Positions 17,829 to 27,147 of a stretch of 64,000 nt of DNA are shown here, piece by piece. Position 1 is the first letter of the stretch. Every line of letters starts with the position of its first letter. Under the pieces are notes generated by a model that saw only the letters and a list, made by a program, of their open reading frames with translations, was not told the DNA's origin and did not search any database. The DNA is from Corynebacterium matruchotii. Its GTDB lineage: Bacteria; Actinomycetota; Actinomycetes; Mycobacteriales; Mycobacteriaceae. The stretch lies in the NCBI RefSeq assembly GCF_011612265.2, contig NZ_CP050134.2:1426001-1490000 (forward strand), given 5' to 3'. The position numbers were made by a program, and so were the translations under genes.

Positions 17829-18791
17829 ATGTCCACACCAGACATCACCGCCACCCCGGTTGGCCACAGCGGCACCGCTGTCGACATCACCGAACGCAAA
17901 TCCTGGTCCGGAGGAGGCGGACTCGCCACCATCATCATCCTCATCAGCATCATCCTCATCGCCCCCGCAATTTTCCTCATCGGCTCCACCGCCCCCAAAC
18001 TCGACGCAGGCACCATCAGCGTCCCCCTGGGTGTTGCGCTCATACTGGCCGGCGCCTGCTGCTTCATCCTCAGCCTTCTCGGGCTCACCAGCATACGCAT
18101 CATCAGCCCCGGCGAAACCCGAGTCATCCAATTCTTCGGACGCTACATCGGCACCATCCGCCACACCGGACTCCGAGCCATCCCCCCACTCAGCAACCCC
18201 ACCAAAGTCAGCATCAAAGTCCGCAACTTTGAAACCAACACCATCAAAGTCAACGACCTCAACGGCAACCCCATCAACATCGGCGCTATCGTCGTCTGGC
18301 AGGTCGCCGACACCGCCAAAGCCACCTTCGCCGTAGAAAACGTCGACGACTTCATCCACTCCCAAGCCGAATCCGCCCTCCGGCACGTCGCAACCACCCA
18401 CCCCTACGACTCCACCGACACCACCACCATCCCCTCACTCTCCGGGTCCACCGACATTGTTTCCGCCGAACTTGCCGAGGAAGTCGCAGCCCGCGCCACC
18501 ATCGCCGGCCTGGAAATCATCGAAACCCGCATCTCCAGCTTGGCCTACGCCCCCGAAATCGCCCAATCCATGCTGCAACGCCAACAAGCAGCCGCCATCG
18601 TCGACGCCCGCGAAACCATTGTTGACGGCGCCGTATCCATGGTAGAAACCGCCCTCAGCCAACTCGACGAACGAGACATCGTCGACCTCGACCCGGAACG
18701 CCGCGCCACCATGGTCTCTAACCTGCTCGTGGTATTGTGTTCGGACAACAATGCCCAACCCGTCATCAACACCGGATCCCTCTACACCTAA
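17829..18791 (+). CDS. SPFH/band 7 domain membrane protein
   Basis: The product is 320 residues. Two hydrophobic segments (about 33-55 and 66-88) are followed by the SPFH domain (ISPGETRVIQFFGRYIGTIRHTGL at about 94-117, quoted in part, through EIIETRISSLAYAPEIAQSMLQRQ). Members form ring-like scaffolds at the inner membrane, like stomatin and flotillin. The start follows GTTAGGAG. It is cotranscribed with a small DNA-binding protein starting 3 bp after its stop and driven by the promoter-palindrome at 17761-17797. The coding strand is C-rich. Confidence 0.9.
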   Translation: MSTPDITATPVGHSGTAVDITERKSWSGGGGLATIIILISIILIAPAIFLIGSTAPKLDAGTISVPLGVALILAGACCFILSLLGLTSIRIISPGETRVIQFFGRYIGTIRHTGLRAIPPLSNPTKVSIKVRNFETNTIKVNDLNGNPINIGAIVVWQVADTAKATFAVENVDDFIHSQAESALRHVATTHPYDSTDTTTIPSLSGSTDIVSAELAEEVAARATIAGLEIIETRISSLAYAPEIAQSMLQRQQAAAIVDARETIVDGAVSMVETALSQLDERDIVDLDPERRATMVSNLLVVLCSDNNAQPVINTGSLYT

Positions 18792-18794
18792 ACC

Positions 18795-18997
18795 ATGCCC
18801 CGAAAAAGCGTGCCGCTTCGCATCGACCCAGCCGTCTACAACGCCATAGCCGCCTGGGCCAACCAGGAAATGCGCAGCGTCAATGCCCAAATAGAGGTGA
18901 TGTTGCGCGAAAACCTCCGCAAAGCCGGCCGCCTCCCCAAAGACACCGGGAAATCCCCAAACGCGGCCGGCCTAAAAACCCCAAATCACAAACCTAG
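18795..18997 (+). CDS. Arc-type ribbon-helix-helix protein with basic tail, frameshifted
   Basis: The start is MPRKSVPLRIDPAVYNAIAAW. The ribbon-helix-helix is at about 1-45, with the strand SVPLRI and the helix pair ending in NAQIEVMLRENLRKAG. As sequenced the frame runs on to 19196, about 190 bp into the convergent ddl gene, which is implausible. Adding one base near 18943-18955 changes the tail to EIPKRGRPKNPKSQT, an AT-hook-like basic tail, and stops at TAG 18995-18997, just before ddl ends. I annotate that end. It probably regulates itself and the SPFH gene through the palindrome at 17771-17797. Confidence 0.75.
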
Positions 18998-19009
18998 CCA
19001 AACACTCCC

Positions 19010-20080
19010 CTACGCCAACGCCCGAGCAATCAGCGTATCCAACAACTCGGCATACGGCACCCCCGATGCCGCAAACACCTGCGGATACATCGAAATCGGC
19101 GTGAACCCAGGCATGGTGTTCACCTCATTGAGCACCGGCCCGGCCTGGGTCACAAAGAAATCCACCCGGGCCAACCCGGAACACTGCAACGCCTGAAACG
19201 CCTCCCGGGCAAGCGACTGAATCAGCCGCGTCGCCGCGTCGTCAAGCGGGGCCGGAATCATCGCCGAAACATCACCATCAACATATTTCGCATCAAACCC
19301 ATAAAACCCCTCATGGCCCACCGACGTGTTCACCAACTGCGCCGGCACCGACGCCACCACCGTGCCATCCGGGTACTCCAACACCCCACACTCCACCTCG
19401 TCACCGATGATCTCTGACTCCACAATCACCTTCGTGTCATACTGACGAGCCTCACGCAACGCCGCATCCATGTCCTCCCACCGGGTCACCCGGCTAATCC
19501 CAATCGACGAACCACCCCGAGCCGGCTTCACATACACCGGCAACCCCAACAACTGACAATCAGCCTGGGTGAGTGTCTCCTCCCCCCGCAAAATGACTTC
19601 CTTCCCCACCGGCAGCCCCTCAGCAGCCAACAGCTTCTTCGTGTACTCCTTATCCATGCCGCACGCCGACGACAACACCCCCGTGCCCACATACGGAACC
19701 CCCGACAATTCAAACAACCCCTGAATCGTCCCGTCTTCCCCATACAACCCATGCAACACGGGGAAAATCACATCCACCGTCACATGCTCCGAACCGTCCG
19801 CAAACCGGAACTGCCCCCGGCGCGCCGGGTCGGCGGCGAGGGATACTTCTTTGGTGAGGGTGACGGTTGGCATGGCCCCGTTTGTGCTGCGGAGTTTCTC
19901 CGGGTCGGACTCCCCCACTGTCCAGGTGCCTTGTTGGGTGATGCCGATGGGGTACAGCTCGTATTTTTCCGGGTCGAGGTGGCTCATGATGGCGCCGGCT
20001 GAGATGCAGGAGACGGAGTGTTCGGAACTCCGGCCGCCGTAGATGATTGCAATTTTAATCGGTTTAGTAGTCAGACTCAC
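19010..20080 (-). CDS. ddl: D-alanine--D-alanine ligase
   Basis: It makes the D-Ala-D-Ala dipeptide for peptidoglycan, using ATP in the cytoplasm. The 356 residues contain the N-terminal YGGRSSEHSVS (about 14-24), the ATP-grasp segments CGMDKEYTKKLLAAEGLP and VKPARGGSSIGISRV, the Arg region LARVDFF, and the closing NEVNTMPGFTPISMYP with metal ligands. It is convergent with the RHH gene and follows gpsA on the same strand, the usual corynebacterial order. Confidence 0.97.
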   Translation of the reverse strand: MSLTTKPIKIAIIYGGRSSEHSVSCISAGAIMSHLDPEKYELYPIGITQQGTWTVGESDPEKLRSTNGAMPTVTLTKEVSLAADPARRGQFRFADGSEHVTVDVIFPVLHGLYGEDGTIQGLFELSGVPYVGTGVLSSACGMDKEYTKKLLAAEGLPVGKEVILRGEETLTQADCQLLGLPVYVKPARGGSSIGISRVTRWEDMDAALREARQYDTKVIVESEIIGDEVECGVLEYPDGTVVASVPAQLVNTSVGHEGFYGFDAKYVDGDVSAMIPAPLDDAATRLIQSLAREAFQALQCSGLARVDFFVTQAGPVLNEVNTMPGFTPISMYPQVFAASGVPYAELLDTLIARALA

Positions 20081-20144
20081 GGTATTTTACTGTACCAGTT
20101 GCCTAGGGCCTGCCGTTTGGGTTACCTGGGGTTTTCTTGTGGGG

Positions 20145-21170
20145 TTATTCGGATTTTTTGGTGCGGCCCATGAGTGCTGCCACCATGTCGATGACGGCGA
20201 GCCCTTGGTGGCATACGCCGTAGACGGCCTGGGTGATGGGCATTTCGACGTTGTGGGTGTGGGCGAGGGCGTTGATGGCGGCGGAGGAGGTGACGCCTTC
20301 GGCGACTTGGCCGTTGGTTGCTTGGGTGGCTTCTTTGAGGGTGCCGCCTTGACCGAGTCGGTAGCCGAAGGTGCGGTTTCTGGAGAGGGGTGAGGAGCAG
20401 GTGGCTACGAGGTCGCCGAGGCCGGCGAGGCCGGCGAAGGTGCGGGGGTCGGCGCCCATGGCGGTGCCGAGGCGGGTGATTTCGGCAAGGCCTCGGGTGA
20501 TGAGGGAGGCGAGGGTGTTTTCGCCGAGTCCGTTGCCGGAGGCCATGCCGCAGGCGAGGGCGATGACGTTTTTGCAGGCGCCGCCGATTTCGGCGCCGAT
20601 AACATCGGTGTTGGTGTAGGGGCGGAAGTAGGGGGCGCCGACGGCTGCTTGGACTTGTTTGGCGCGGTGCTCGTCGGTGCAGGCGATAACGGTGGCCGCG
20701 GGTTGTTGGAGGGCGATTTCTTTAGCGAGGTTGGGGCCGGAGAGGACGGCGATGCGGCTGGGGTCGGCGCCGGCGACGTCGGCGATGACTTGGCTCATGC
20801 GGAGGAAAGTGTCGGTTTCGATGCCTTTGGCGAGGCTGACGAGGGTGGCGTCTGTGGGGATGTGGGGTGCCCAGGTGGCGAGGTTGTCTCTGAGGGTTTG
20901 GCTAGGTACTGCGAGGACGACGATGGTGGCGCCGGCCAGGGCGTGGGTGGGGTTGGTGGTGGCGGTGAGGGTGGTGGGTAGTTGGATTCCAGGGAGGTAG
21001 TCGGGGTTGTGGTGGTGGGTGTTGATGGTGTCGGCTATTTGGGGGCGGCGGGCCCAGATGGTGACGGTGCTGCCGGCGTCGGCGAAGACTTTGGCGAGGG
21101 TGGTGCCCCAGGAGCCGGCGCCCATGACTGCGATGTGTTCTGGTGTGTGGTGGTTTGTGGTGTGTGGCAC
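20145..21170 (-). CDS. gpsA: Glycerol-3-phosphate dehydrogenase [NAD(P)+]
   Basis: It reduces dihydroxyacetone phosphate to glycerol 3-phosphate for phospholipids. The 341 residues show the dinucleotide fold [17 protein letters not shown] (about 17-33), [25 protein letters not shown] with the catalytic Lys, and [20 protein letters not shown] near the C terminus. The N-terminal 15 residues are a His/Thr-rich extension. The coding strand is A/C-rich. ddl follows downstream on the same strand. Confidence 0.96.
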   Translation of the reverse strand: MPHTTNHHTPEHIAVMGAGSWGTTLAKVFADAGSTVTIWARRPQIADTINTHHHNPDYLPGIQLPTTLTATTNPTHALAGATIVVLAVPSQTLRDNLATWAPHIPTDATLVSLAKGIETDTFLRMSQVIADVAGADPSRIAVLSGPNLAKEIALQQPAATVIACTDEHRAKQVQAAVGAPYFRPYTNTDVIGAEIGGACKNVIALACGMASGNGLGENTLASLITRGLAEITRLGTAMGADPRTFAGLAGLGDLVATCSSPLSRNRTFGYRLGQGGTLKEATQATNGQVAEGVTSSAAINALAHTHNVEMPITQAVYGVCHQGLAVIDMVAALMGRTKKSE

Positions 21171-21361
21171 GGTTGTGTCCTTGGTTGTTTGTGAGGTTTT
21201 GCGTTTTGGTGGTGGGGTTGGTGAAAGGTTTCTTTAAAAGATTAGCCTAGTGGTGTTTGGGTGTTGGGGTGGGTTTGGTATGGGGCCGGGTTGGGGTTTT
21301 GGTGGTGGGCGTTTTACGGTGAGGGGTAGTTCATTGTTGTTTTTCCGCGTAAAAGTGAAGG

Positions 21362-22387
21362 ATGGTTGTTGTGGCTGGTCGGGGTTTTCCGCAGGGTGTG
21401 GTTGGTCGGTTTCAGGTGGTGCCGGCGGATCCGGGGTCGGGGTTTGCCCGCCCAGTGTTGGCGGCAGGGGCAGTGTTGTGGCGGTGGGCCGCGAGTGCCG
21501 ATGGCGCCGCGGATGCCGCTGGTGGGAGGCAGGTGTTTGCGTGTGTGCACCGGCCGGGGTATGACGATTGGTCGTTAGCGAAAGGAAAGGTAGATGCGGG
21601 GGAATCGTTGCCGGTGACGGCGGTGCGGGAGGTTGGTGAGGAGACGGGTTTTGCGGTGCGGTTAGGGAAGCTGATAGGCCATGTGACGTACCCGCTGCCC
21701 GATACAATGTCTGGGGGGAAGGGGCCTCGGACGAAGGTGGTGTATTACTGGGTTGCTGAGGTTATTGGTGGGCAGTTTGTGCCGAATGATGAGGTGGATG
21801 AGGTTCGGTGGTTGTCGGCGGATACGGCGCGGGAGTTGTTGTCGTATGACACGGACCGGCTGGTGTTGGCGAAGGCAGTAAAGCGGCTTACTGCGGCGCC
21901 GGTGACGTCGCGGGTGTTGTTGGTGCGGCATGCGAAAGCGGCCCGCCCTGAGGGGGTGCCGGATGAGAAGCGGCCGTTGACCGCTAAGGGGGTGCGGCAG
22001 GCGAAGGCGTTGGCGTCGATGTTGGCGCCGTATGGGCCGACGGCGGTGTTTGCGGCGGAGCCGGATCGGTGTGTTGCGACCGCTGCCCCGCTGGCGGATG
22101 CGGTGGGGGTGCCGGTGGTGACGGATTCCCGGTTGGGGGATGCGAGTTGGTGCGCGCAGTTGGTGGCGTCGCAGGCGCGGGTGTCGGAGATTATCGGTTT
22201 GGGTGGGACGAGTGTGATTGTGTCGCAGGGGTTGATGATTCCCGATGTGGTGGCGTGGTTGTCGGCGCGGGGCACGCTGCCGATTGATTCGCCGGTGGCG
22301 AAGAAGGCGAGCGTGTGGGTGTTGTCGTTTACCGATGGGGCGCTAACTGGCGCGGATTATTTAGAATCGCCGCTAGCGGTGTTGTAG
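21362..22387 (+). CDS. Nudix hydrolase fused to a histidine phosphatase domain (MutT1-like)
   Basis: The product is 341 residues. The Nudix box GKVDAGESLPVTAVREVGEE (quoted in part) is at about 75-97. A second domain starts near 190 with VLLVRHAKAARP, the RHG-type phosphatase motif, here RHA. The same two-domain layout is known in mycobacterial MutT1, which hydrolyses 8-oxo-dGTP and diadenosine polyphosphates. The usual order next to gpsA and leuD in corynebacteria supports the call. The start is not certain: ATG 21362 has only a weak GTGAAGG immediately before it, and the first 30 residues are Gly/Val-rich. Confidence 0.9.
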   Translation: MVVVAGRGFPQGVVGRFQVVPADPGSGFARPVLAAGAVLWRWAASADGAADAAGGRQVFACVHRPGYDDWSLAKGKVDAGESLPVTAVREVGEETGFAVRLGKLIGHVTYPLPDTMSGGKGPRTKVVYYWVAEVIGGQFVPNDEVDEVRWLSADTARELLSYDTDRLVLAKAVKRLTAAPVTSRVLLVRHAKAARPEGVPDEKRPLTAKGVRQAKALASMLAPYGPTAVFAAEPDRCVATAAPLADAVGVPVVTDSRLGDASWCAQLVASQARVSEIIGLGGTSVIVSQGLMIPDVVAWLSARGTLPIDSPVAKKASVWVLSFTDGALTGADYLESPLAVL

Positions 22388-22390
22388 TGT

Positions 22391-22403
22391 GCTTGACGAC
22401 GAC
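22391..22403 (+). repeat. 3'-end motif copy between the Nudix gene and leuD
   Basis: GCTTGACGACGACC starts 3 bp after the TAG stop, in the 29-bp gap between two convergent stops. ACCCTAGGTGGG behind it can fold back. Confidence 0.55.
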
Positions 22404-22416
22404 CCTAGGTGGGGGT

Positions 22417-23007
22417 TTATTTGACGACTGGTTTGAAGCTGGGCCGGTGGGCTTCGTAGGTTTCGATGTCGGCTTCTTTGCGGAGGGTGAGCCCGATGTC
22501 GTCGAGGCCTTCCATGAGCCGCCAGCGGGTGTAGTCGTCCACATCAAACCGGTAGGTGTGGTTTTCGCAGGTGACGGTGCGGTCTTCCAGGTTGACTGTG
22601 AGGCTGAGGCCGGGCTGGTCGGTGAGCTGTTGCCACAGTTGTTCGATGTCTTGTTGGTCCATGAGGGCTGCGAGTAGGCCGGCTTTGCCGGCGTTGCCGC
22701 GGAAGATGTCGGCGAAGCGGGAGGAGAGCACGACTTTGAATCCGTAGTCCATGAGGGCCCAGACTGCGTGTTCGCGGGAGGAGCCGGTGCCGAAGTCGGG
22801 GCCGGCGACGAGGATGGTGCCGTGGGTGTAGGCGTCTTGATTGAGGACGAAATCGGGTTCGTTGGTGCGCCAGTTGTTGAAGAGTCCATCGTCGAAGCCG
22901 GTGCGGGTGACACGTTTGAGGTAGACGGCGGGGATGATTTGGTCGGTGTCGACGTTGGAGCGCATGAGGGGAACGCCGACGCCGGTGTGGGTGGTGAATT
23001 TTTCCAT
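22417..23007 (-). CDS. leuD: 3-isopropylmalate dehydratase small subunit
   Basis: With LeuC it isomerises 2-isopropylmalate to 3-isopropylmalate in leucine synthesis. The 196 residues match the family length. Seen are [26 protein letters not shown] at the N terminus (quoted in part; NVDTDQIIP is the hallmark), [17 protein letters not shown] (about 88-104) and [17 protein letters not shown]. It starts 18 bp after leuC and shares its transcript, so LtbR should control both. Confidence 0.97.
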   Translation of the reverse strand: MEKFTTHTGVGVPLMRSNVDTDQIIPAVYLKRVTRTGFDDGLFNNWRTNEPDFVLNQDAYTHGTILVAGPDFGTGSSREHAVWALMDYGFKVVLSSRFADIFRGNAGKAGLLAALMDQQDIEQLWQQLTDQPGLSLTVNLEDRTVTCENHTYRFDVDDYTRWRLMEGLDDIGLTLRKEADIETYEAHRPSFKPVVK

Positions 23008-23025
23008 GATGGTTCCTTGTGTGGT

Positions 23026-24480
23026 TTAGCTGGTGGTGTGGGTGGGCAGGTCGGCGGGGGATGCGAGGGTGCCCATGATGGCGGTGGCGGCGGCCACTTC
23101 GGGGGACACGAGGTGGGTGCGGCCGCCGGGGCCTTGGCGGCCTTCGAAGTTTCGGTTGCTGGTGGATGCGGAACGTTCCCCGGGTTTGAGCTGGTCGGGG
23201 TTCATGCCGAGGCACATGGAGCAGCCGGCGGAGCGCCAGTCGGCGCCGGCTTCGGTGAAGATTTTGTCGAGCCCTTCGGCTTCGGCGAGTTGTTTGACCA
23301 TGGTGGTGGAGGGCACGACCATCATGCGGACCGTGTCGGCGACTTTATGGCCTTTCATGATGTGGGCTGCGGTGCGGAGGTCTTCGATGCGGGCGTTGGT
23401 GCAGGAGCCGAGGAAGACCGTGTCAATTTTGATGTCCCGCAGGGGGGTGCCGGGGGTAAGGCCCATGTAGGTGAGGGCTTTTTCGGCGGCTTTTTTGTCG
23501 TTTTCGTTGGTAAAGTCGTCGGGTGAGGGCACAACCGCGTTGAGGGGGAGGCCTTGGCCAGGGTTGGTGCCCCAGGTGACGAAGGGGGTGAGGGCGGAAC
23601 CGTCGATGGTGATTTCGGTGTCGAAGGTGGCGCCTTCGTCGGTGGGAAGCGTTTTCCAGTAGGCGACGGCTTTGTCCCAGTCGTCGCCGGTGGGGGCGAG
23701 TTCGCGGCCGTAAACGTAGTCGAAGGTGGTTTGGTCGGGGGCGATCATGCCGGCGCGAGCACCTGCCTCGATGGACATGTTGCAGATGGTCATGCGGGCT
23801 TCCATGGAGAGCTTTTCGATGGCTTCACCACGGTATTCGATGACGTGTCCTTGCCCACCACCGGTGCCGATCTTGGCGATGATGGCGAGGATGAGGTCTT
23901 TGGCCGTGACGCCGGGTTGGAGTTCCCCGGTGACGTTGATGGCCATAGTTTTGAACGGTTTGAGGGCGAGTGTTTGGGTGGCCATGACGTGTTCGACTTC
24001 GGAGGTGCCGATGCCGAATGCCATGGCACCGAACGCGCCGTGGGTGGAGGTGTGGGAGTCGCCGCACACGATGGTCATGCCGGGTTGGGTGGCACCAAGT
24101 TGGGGTCCAACCTGGTGAACGATGCCTTGGTTGATGTCCCCCATGGCGTGGAGGCGTACCCCGAATTCTTCGCAGTTTTTCCGCAGGGTGGAGACTTGGG
24201 TGCGGGAGATACTGTCGGCGATTTCGGTCAGGTCACCGGTTTTGATGCCGGTGGTGGGGACGTTGTGGTCTTCGGTGGCGAGGTGGAGTTCGGGGTGCCG
24301 GAGGGTGCGGCCGGCAAGCCGAAGGCCGTCAAAGGCTTGGGGGGAGGTTACTTCGTGGAGTAGTTGGAGGTCGATAAAGATAAGGTCGGGTTCGTCACCG
24401 GTGCCGTGGGTGACGACATGGTCGCGCCAGACTTTTTCGGCCAGGGTGAGTTTGGGTTGGGAATCCACGGGGCTGGTCAT
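23026..24480 (-). CDS. leuC: 3-isopropylmalate dehydratase large subunit
   Basis: This is the aconitase-family subunit with a 4Fe-4S cluster. The 484 residues contain [13 protein letters not shown] (about 147-159), [14 protein letters not shown] with the first cluster Cys near 357, and [12 protein letters not shown] with the other two near 417-420. The start ATG at 24480 faces ltbR across 61 bp holding an inverted repeat at 24510-24528. Confidence 0.97.
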   Translation of the reverse strand: MTSPVDSQPKLTLAEKVWRDHVVTHGTGDEPDLIFIDLQLLHEVTSPQAFDGLRLAGRTLRHPELHLATEDHNVPTTGIKTGDLTEIADSISRTQVSTLRKNCEEFGVRLHAMGDINQGIVHQVGPQLGATQPGMTIVCGDSHTSTHGAFGAMAFGIGTSEVEHVMATQTLALKPFKTMAINVTGELQPGVTAKDLILAIIAKIGTGGGQGHVIEYRGEAIEKLSMEARMTICNMSIEAGARAGMIAPDQTTFDYVYGRELAPTGDDWDKAVAYWKTLPTDEGATFDTEITIDGSALTPFVTWGTNPGQGLPLNAVVPSPDDFTNENDKKAAEKALTYMGLTPGTPLRDIKIDTVFLGSCTNARIEDLRTAAHIMKGHKVADTVRMMVVPSTTMVKQLAEAEGLDKIFTEAGADWRSAGCSMCLGMNPDQLKPGERSASTSNRNFEGRQGPGGRTHLVSPEVAAATAIMGTLASPADLPTHTTS

Positions 24481-24509
24481 GGATTGTGTTACCTCTACTT
24501 CCGCATAGT

Positions 24510-24528
24510 CATCTCATTTTATGAGATG
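24510..24528. promoter_or_regulatory. Inverted repeat between leuC and ltbR (likely LtbR operator)
   Basis: CATCTCAT-TTT-ATGAGATG is a perfect 8-bp inverted repeat in the divergent intergenic region. In C. glutamicum the LtbR protein represses leuBCD and tryptophan genes, so this is its likely site here and may also autoregulate ltbR. Confidence 0.65.
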
Positions 24529-24541
24529 GTAATATCACACT

Positions 24542-25267
24542 ATGGGACAAAATATTACACCACCCGCCACCACAAGTGGAATTAAGGTATTAGACCGGGC
24601 GATGCTTATTCTCGTCACCATTGGGGAAAAACCCCGGTCGCTCACGGAATTATGCGAAGCAACCGGCCTGCCGCGTGCCACCGCGCATCGGCTTGCCAGC
24701 GCGCTAGAAACCCACCATATCCTCACACGCACTGCTGATGGCCGGTGGACCATTGGTGCGGTGCTCACGTCCCTGGGGGCACGCAGCGCCACGACGCTTG
24801 TCGACGCCGCAACCCCCATCATGGCGGCCCTTATGGCCGATACGGGTGAATCGGTCCAGCTCTACCAGTTGGCGGGCGCCCACCGGGTGTGTATCGCCGC
24901 CCAGGAGCCGGCCAGTGGCCTGCAAAACACGGTGCCCACCGGCTCTAGGCTGCCACTAACCGCCGGGTCGGCCGCGAAAATATTTTTGGCCTACTCCTCC
25001 CCCGCCCTCAAAGCCACCATCATGGCGGAAAACCCCAGCTTCACCCTGCAAGACATTGACGAGGCCCGGGACCAGGGCTGGGCGGAATCCATCAGTGAAC
25101 GCGAAGTCGGCCTCGCATCCCTGTCCGCACCCGTGTTCAACGGTGAAGGCCTGTTCGTGGCGGCCTTGTCAATCTCGGGGCCTGCGGAGCGGCTGAAACC
25201 CCACCCCGGCGCGCTATGGGCGGATCATCTCGTAGCCGCTGCTACGCAGCTCAGTGCCGCCCTATAG
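24542..25267 (+). CDS. ltbR: IclR-family regulator LtbR
   Basis: The product is 241 residues. The N-terminal winged helix (LDRAMLILVTIGEKPRSLTELCEATGLPRATAHRLASAL, about 17-55, quoted in part) and the C-terminal IclR effector domain (SVQLYQLAGAHRVCIAAQEP) are clear. Its position divergent from leuCD is that of C. glutamicum LtbR, a repressor of leucine and tryptophan biosynthesis genes. The effector is not evident from sequence. Its last 6 bp overlap the end of the convergent HD gene. Confidence 0.93.
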   Translation: MGQNITPPATTSGIKVLDRAMLILVTIGEKPRSLTELCEATGLPRATAHRLASALETHHILTRTADGRWTIGAVLTSLGARSATTLVDAATPIMAALMADTGESVQLYQLAGAHRVCIAAQEPASGLQNTVPTGSRLPLTAGSAAKIFLAYSSPALKATIMAENPSFTLQDIDEARDQGWAESISEREVGLASLSAPVFNGEGLFVAALSISGPAERLKPHPGALWADHLVAAATQLSAAL

Positions 25268-25828
25268 GCCCTGCAGTTTTTGGAGCTGCTCCCGGTAGCA
25301 GGCCACCAGCGGATGGCCGTCCGGCAGCTGGGGTTCAGCCGCAGCCAGGACCATGGTGTACCACCATTGTTGGTCGGCTTTCCCCGCATTGAACCGCTCC
25401 CATAACACGTCGCCAAGCTGCTCATAGTCAGCTAGAATGCTGGTCAAATTATGGTATTTATCGGATAGACTGATAAGCGCCACGTCAGGGCCAGCCTGCC
25501 GCAGGTGCGCCAGGTAGGCGTCGGAGCGGGCCCGCCAGTCGGGCAGAGTGGAGTCTTTCGTCACGCCTTGCACGAGGTCGACGACCCGCGGCCCGAAGTC
25601 GGCGGCCATCTGGTCGAAGCTGTAAGTGTCGGGGCGGTCTTCCATGATGTCGTACAGCAGGCAGGCGACGAGAATGTCCTCGTCATCGGTGTATTCCGAT
25701 GCGATAAGCATGACGGAAACCACGTGGGTGACGTAGGGTTTCGTGCTGCCTTTCCGGTAGTGGCCATCATGGGATGTGGCGGCCTGCGTGATGGCCTGCT
25801 GCAGTCGTGAGGTCAGGGGAATACTCAT
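25262..25828 (-). CDS. RelA/SpoT-type HD domain protein with a Tyr in place of the motif His
   Basis: The product is 188 residues, one HD domain like the hydrolase half of SpoT or small alarmone hydrolases. Seen are HYRKGSTKPYVTH (23-35), ED (63-64) and SDKYHNL (122-128). The diagnostic His-Asp pair reads LLYDIMED, so Tyr 59 replaces the metal-binding His. If the base is real, the protein may lack (p)ppGpp hydrolase activity or bind metal differently. It is convergent with ltbR and marks the edge of an AT-rich island. Confidence 0.8.
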   Translation of the reverse strand: MSIPLTSRLQQAITQAATSHDGHYRKGSTKPYVTHVVSVMLIASEYTDDEDILVACLLYDIMEDRPDTYSFDQMAADFGPRVVDLVQGVTKDSTLPDWRARSDAYLAHLRQAGPDVALISLSDKYHNLTSILADYEQLGDVLWERFNAGKADQQWWYTMVLAAAEPQLPDGHPLVACYREQLQKLQGL

Positions 25829-26362
25829 GGCCGGTAAGTGTAATAGATTTCTGAGTGTTTTTGAGTTGTCTGTGGCCGCACAAAACTGACCATGAAAGAA
25901 TAAAGAAACTACTGAAGCTTATTCAGCCGCTGGGAAAACCTGATAGATGGCAAATCTCAAGAGGTTATAGTAAAGAATATCAGAACAATAATTACTACAA
26001 ACTCAATTAAGTGATTCAAGAATAGCTGTATAACAAGAGCGCCTGTTAATTAATAAAAATTTAAAAGAAACACCTATTGTCGAATCATCTATAGCTATGT
26101 CATAATCCAACACGTATTCTCAACATTATTGGAGGAAATCGGAAAAACTTTTGAAAATACTTGCACCACCAGGACGACAGTGGCAGTATACCGAACATGT
26201 TACGAAGACATCTTGACATGACCTATCGGTTCAAAACGTCATATAAGGATCATTGAAATGTTGCGAGTCGTGTCAACATGATTATTATTAACTGACAACC
26301 GGCAGTATTTCCTAGACAACTCATGCTCAAACTGTTGTAATGGCCAACAAAGGCGAGAAGAG
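25829..26362. other. AT-rich intergenic stretch at the left edge of the island
   Basis: About 530 bp with low GC and no convincing gene. A strong GGAGGA sits at 26131-26136 but only a TTG 14 bp downstream follows, opening a 21-codon frame. Other starts give peptides of 7-12 residues. It marks an abrupt drop in GC against the housekeeping genes to the left and may hold the island promoter. Confidence 0.5.
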
Positions 26363-26476
26363 ATGTCATGTATCGAAATCAAACAAGCATCCAAGGAGTG
26401 TCAGGATGACAGGTATAGCTGTTTCAGCACACAATCTGCGCAAGTCATTTCCAGTTCCAGATGCGACTTCTGTTGA
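26363..26476 (+). CDS. Possible 37-residue Ser/Cys-rich peptide (candidate lanthipeptide precursor)
   Basis: From ATG 26363 a short frame encodes 37 residues with Cys at 3, 13, 20, 34 and 37 and eight Ser, ending ISSSRCDFC. AAAGG lies about 10 bp upstream. It overlaps the start of the ABC ATPase in another frame, so it may be chance. I list it because a class III lanthipeptide synthetase remnant is encoded downstream and no other precursor is seen. The leader has CIEIKQ, only faintly like the ILELQ box of class III leaders, and the SxxS is too far from the next Cys for a standard labionin pattern. Confidence 0.2.
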   Translation: MSCIEIKQASKECQDDRYSCFSTQSAQVISSSRCDFC

Positions 26477-27143
26477 AGTTCTACACGGCATATCCTGCTC
26501 AATTGAGCAAGGAAGAATGACGAGTATGGTCGGGCCGAGCGGATCAGGGAAATCAACAGCATTATTATGCCTGGCAGGACTAGAATCAGCCACCTCAGGC
26601 CAAGTTACGCTGATGGGAAGGGACCTCAATGCTCTGTCGCCCGCGAAAATCGCAAAGTTGTATCGAGACAAGGTTGGTTTTGTTTTTCAATCCTACAACT
26701 TAGTCCCATACCTGAGCGTGCGTGAGAATATTGCCATATCGGATACGTTAGCAGGGCGGCGTTCTGATCAAAGACGTCTAGAAGAAGTGCTTTCTAGACT
26801 GAGATTAGAATCACGAACCAATTCGTTGACTAGTACGTTGTCGGGGGGTGAGCAGCAGCGAGTAGCTTTAGGTAGAATTCTTTACAGGCGCCCGGCTATC
26901 GTATTTGCCGACGAACCAACGGGCGCATTAGATACTAGATCCGCTTCTGTCGTTCTCTACGAACTTCGCCGCTTAGCCGACGATGGCGTCACAGTTGTGT
27001 TGGTCACTCACGATTTGAATGCCGCTTCCTTGGCTGACTCAGTAATGATTCTGCGTGACGGACATATCATTAGTCGCTTAGACAGTGGAATTAGTTCGGA
27101 GATTCTACTCTCGATAATGAATAACGCTGTTGAGGAAGAATAG
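26406..27143 (+). CDS. ABC transporter ATP-binding protein (LolD/MacB type)
   Basis: I start at ATG 26406 (MTGIAVSAHNLRKSF) with AAGGAG 7 bp upstream. The product is 245 residues. Walker A is GPSGSGKST, the signature LSGGEQQRVALGR and Walker B IVFADEPTGALD; the EPTGALD form and FVFQSYNL are typical of the MacB/LolD class. It works with the FtsX-like permease encoded immediately downstream. Its placement before a lanthipeptide synthetase fragment suggests export of, or immunity to, a peptide product. It is AT-rich relative to core genes. Confidence 0.88.
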   Translation: MTGIAVSAHNLRKSFPVPDATSVEVLHGISCSIEQGRMTSMVGPSGSGKSTALLCLAGLESATSGQVTLMGRDLNALSPAKIAKLYRDKVGFVFQSYNLVPYLSVRENIAISDTLAGRRSDQRRLEEVLSRLRLESRTNSLTSTLSGGEQQRVALGRILYRRPAIVFADEPTGALDTRSASVVLYELRRLADDGVTVVLVTHDLNAASLADSVMILRDGHIISRLDSGISSEILLSIMNNAVEEE

Positions 27144-27147
27144 AATT

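Noticed and set aside
18795..19196. The RHH gene read to its literal stop inside ddl
   Set aside because: It would overlap ddl by about 190 bp. The repaired frame gives a basic AT-hook-like tail and a stop before ddl.
26101..26240. A Thr/Cys-containing frame after GGAGGA near 26.13 kb as a peptide gene
   Set aside because: It has no usable start codon at a proper distance.
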